In this document: piece after piece, positions 42,508-44,082 of the stretch
How positions within the stretch are numbered: position 1 is the first letter of the stretch
How the letters are laid out: every line of letters starts with the position of its first letter
Source: an uncultured Ruminococcus sp.
GTDB lineage: Bacteria > Bacillota > Clostridia > Oscillospirales > Ruminococcaceae
NCBI GenBank assembly: GCA_902787365.1
Contig: CADAGC010000014.1
Span: 1 to 44,082 of the forward strand
Reading direction: 5' to 3'
DNA: 44,082 bases
Program-made: the position numbers and the translations under genes
Notes under the pieces: generated by a model
Database searches by the model: none
Seen by the model: the letters and a program-made list of their open reading frames with translations, nothing else
Told to the model about the DNA's origin: nothing

Positions 42508-44082
42508 ATGTCCGTTTACAGAATTTATGTCGAAAAGAAAAAGGATCATGCGGTAGAAGCAAAATCTGTTTTTAATGACATCAGATCGGCTCTGGGCCTT
42601 AGCGGCTTAAAGTCAGTCAGGATCATCAACAGATATGACGCCGAAGGCCTTTCAAGGAAGGATTTCGAGCTTGCTACACCTGTAGTATTCTCCGAGCCTG
42701 CCGTTGATGTTACCTACGACTGCCTGCCCGACACCGCCAATGATGAAAAGATATTTGCAGTAGAATACCTCCCCGGTCAGTTTGATCAGAGGGCAGATTC
42801 CTGCGCACAGTGTATTTCCCTGCTCACAGGCGGCAACAGACCTGCTGTAAAGAGCGCCAAGATATACGTTATCAAGGGCAATGTCAGTGATGATGAGATA
42901 GCACAGATAAAGCACTACATCATCAACCCCGTTGAGAGCCGTGAAGCAAGCCTTGACACCTTTGAAACACTTGATATCAAGTATGATATACCCACAACAG
43001 TTGATACTGTTGACGGCTTTATCTACTCGACTGATGATGATCTTAAGATACTGCTCACAAGTCTTGGCCTTGCTATGGACTTTGATGATATCAAGTTCTG
43101 CCGTGACTATTTCAAGAACACCGAAAAGAGAAACCCCACCATTACTGAAATAAGAATGATAGACACCTACTGGTCTGACCATTGCAGGCACACTACATTC
43201 TCGACTATTATAGACAGCGTTGACATAGGCGCTGATTATATCGCAGCTACATATGATGACTATATAAACACAAGAAAAGACCTATACGCAGGCCGCACGG
43301 ACAAGCCCATAACTCTTATGGATCTTGCCTGCATAGGCGCTAAGAGGCTCAAAAAGGAAGGCCTGCTCAAAGACCTTGACGAGAGCGAAGAGATAAATGC
43401 CTGCTCTGTAAAGATAAAGGTATTTCGGCGGTGCTGCAACTTGTCTCGGCGGCGCTATCAGAGACCCGCTTTCGGGCAGAAGCTATGTTTACCAGGCTAT
43501 GCGTGTAACAGGAGCTGCAAATCCCCTTGTGCCTGTTGAAGACACTATCGCAGGCAAGCTGCCCCAGAGAAAGCTCGTTGTTACGGCTGCTAACGGCTAT
43601 TCCTCCTACGGCAACCAGATAGGCCTTGCAACAGGTCACGTTAGCGAGATATATCACCCCGGCTATGTTGCTAAGAGACTTGAGATAGGCGCCGTAATAG
43701 GTGCTGCTCCCGAGAGCAACGTAAGGCGTGAAAGACCGCAGGAGGGCGATGTTGTTATCCTCCTCGGCGGCAGAACAGGCAGAGACGGCTGCGGCGGTGC
43801 TACAGGCTCCTCCAAGTCACACACTCTCCAGTCGCTTGAAAGCTGTGGCGCTGAAGTTCAGAAGGGTAACGCCCCCGAAGAGAGAAAGCTTCAGAGACTC
43901 TTCCGCAACCCCGATGTTACAAGAATGATAAAGCGCTGCAACGATTTCGGCGCAGGCGGCGTATCAGTTGCTATAGGCGAGCTGACTGACGGTCTTGTAA
44001 TAGACCTCAACGCAGTTCCCAAGAAATATGACGGCCTTGACGGTACTGAGCTTGCAATAAGCGAATCTCAGGAGAGAATGGC
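42508..44082 (+). pseudogene. purL: Phosphoribosylformylglycinamidine synthase, disrupted and cut by window end
   Basis: PurL (FGAM synthase) converts FGAR to FGAM with ATP and glutamine in purine synthesis; the clostridial form is one chain of about 1200-1250 residues. The N-terminal 305 codons are intact and include TYWSDHCRHTTFS (about 222-234) and EINACSVKIKV. At about 43422 the frame shifts: the protein continues from 43424 in another frame as FGGAATCLGGAIRDPLSG, MRVTGAANPL, ILLGGRTGRDG and GAGGVSVAIGELTDG to the window end. The segment that should join them, ending NETHNHPTEIEP, is absent, so about 80 bases are missing out of frame. That segment binds ATP and metal, so the product would be inactive. 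GGAGGAG precedes the ATG. The rest lies beyond the window. Confidence 0.93.

Noticed and set aside
1-44082. CRISPR arrays, insertion sequences, prophage or restriction systems
   Set aside because: I saw no spaced direct repeats, transposase or integrase motifs, or structural phage genes anywhere in the window.

Overview
The window looks like chromosomal DNA of a low-to-moderate GC Firmicute of the Clostridia, most like Ruminococcus or a related Oscillospirales genus. I base this on the PolC-type replicative polymerase, the short HisG plus HisZ pair, the frr-uppS-cdsA-dxr-rseP-ispG-polC gene order, the CotH-type protein, DUF512 next to der, clean sigma-A promoters (TTGACA-17-TATAAT) and strong AGGAGG-type ribosome binding sites. 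No taxonomic marker such as rRNA is present, so the genus is an inference.

Layout. Bases 1-2.8 kb hold a GNAT acetyltransferase, an unrecognised 470-aa protein and a small S26-like peptidase. Next come tRNA-Leu(UAA), purA, a secreted two-FN3 protein and a tandem tRNA-Gln(UUG)/tRNA-Gln(CUG) unit. An XRE regulator follows. From 6.76 to 8.73 kb there are two decayed genes placed back to back: a histidine kinase remnant on the minus strand and a CotH remnant on the plus strand, both missing their 5' parts at about 7.70 kb. Then nrdG, a SAP-like protein and a Cys-rich clostridial hypothetical protein lie on the minus strand.

From 10.9 to 19.1 kb runs the histidine operon (hisZ-G-D-B-H, a methyltransferase, hisF, three small accessory genes, hisI, hisE and a small membrane protein). 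It lacks hisA and hisC. Its promoter has a perfect palindrome over the -10 box. From 19.2 to 30.7 kb lies the envelope/isoprenoid/replication block: HAD, polC, ispG, rseP, dxr, then cdsA, uppS, frr and pyrH. From 30.8 to 36.6 kb lie an alpha/beta hydrolase, a YjbQ-family gene, gpsA, plsY, der and a broken DUF512 gene. Then follow rpmF with DUF177, a P-loop protein with pgi, a DacA-like gene that is broken and has lost its active-site motifs, and a His-less HPr-like gene divergent from mtaB. The window ends inside purL, which carries an out-of-frame deletion of its most conserved ATP-binding segment.

Most of the window is housekeeping sequence. The striking theme is damage: five genes (histidine kinase, CotH, DUF512, DacA-like, purL) are truncated or out of frame within 44 kb. 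Because purL and DUF512 are normally well conserved, either the assembly contains errors or the organism is losing genes. I found no convincing new defence, mobile or biosynthetic system. The best biological leads are the his operator palindrome, the missing hisA with inserted genes, the His-less HPr-like protein, the DacA-like protein without catalytic residues, and the unrecognised 470-aa and Cys-rich proteins.
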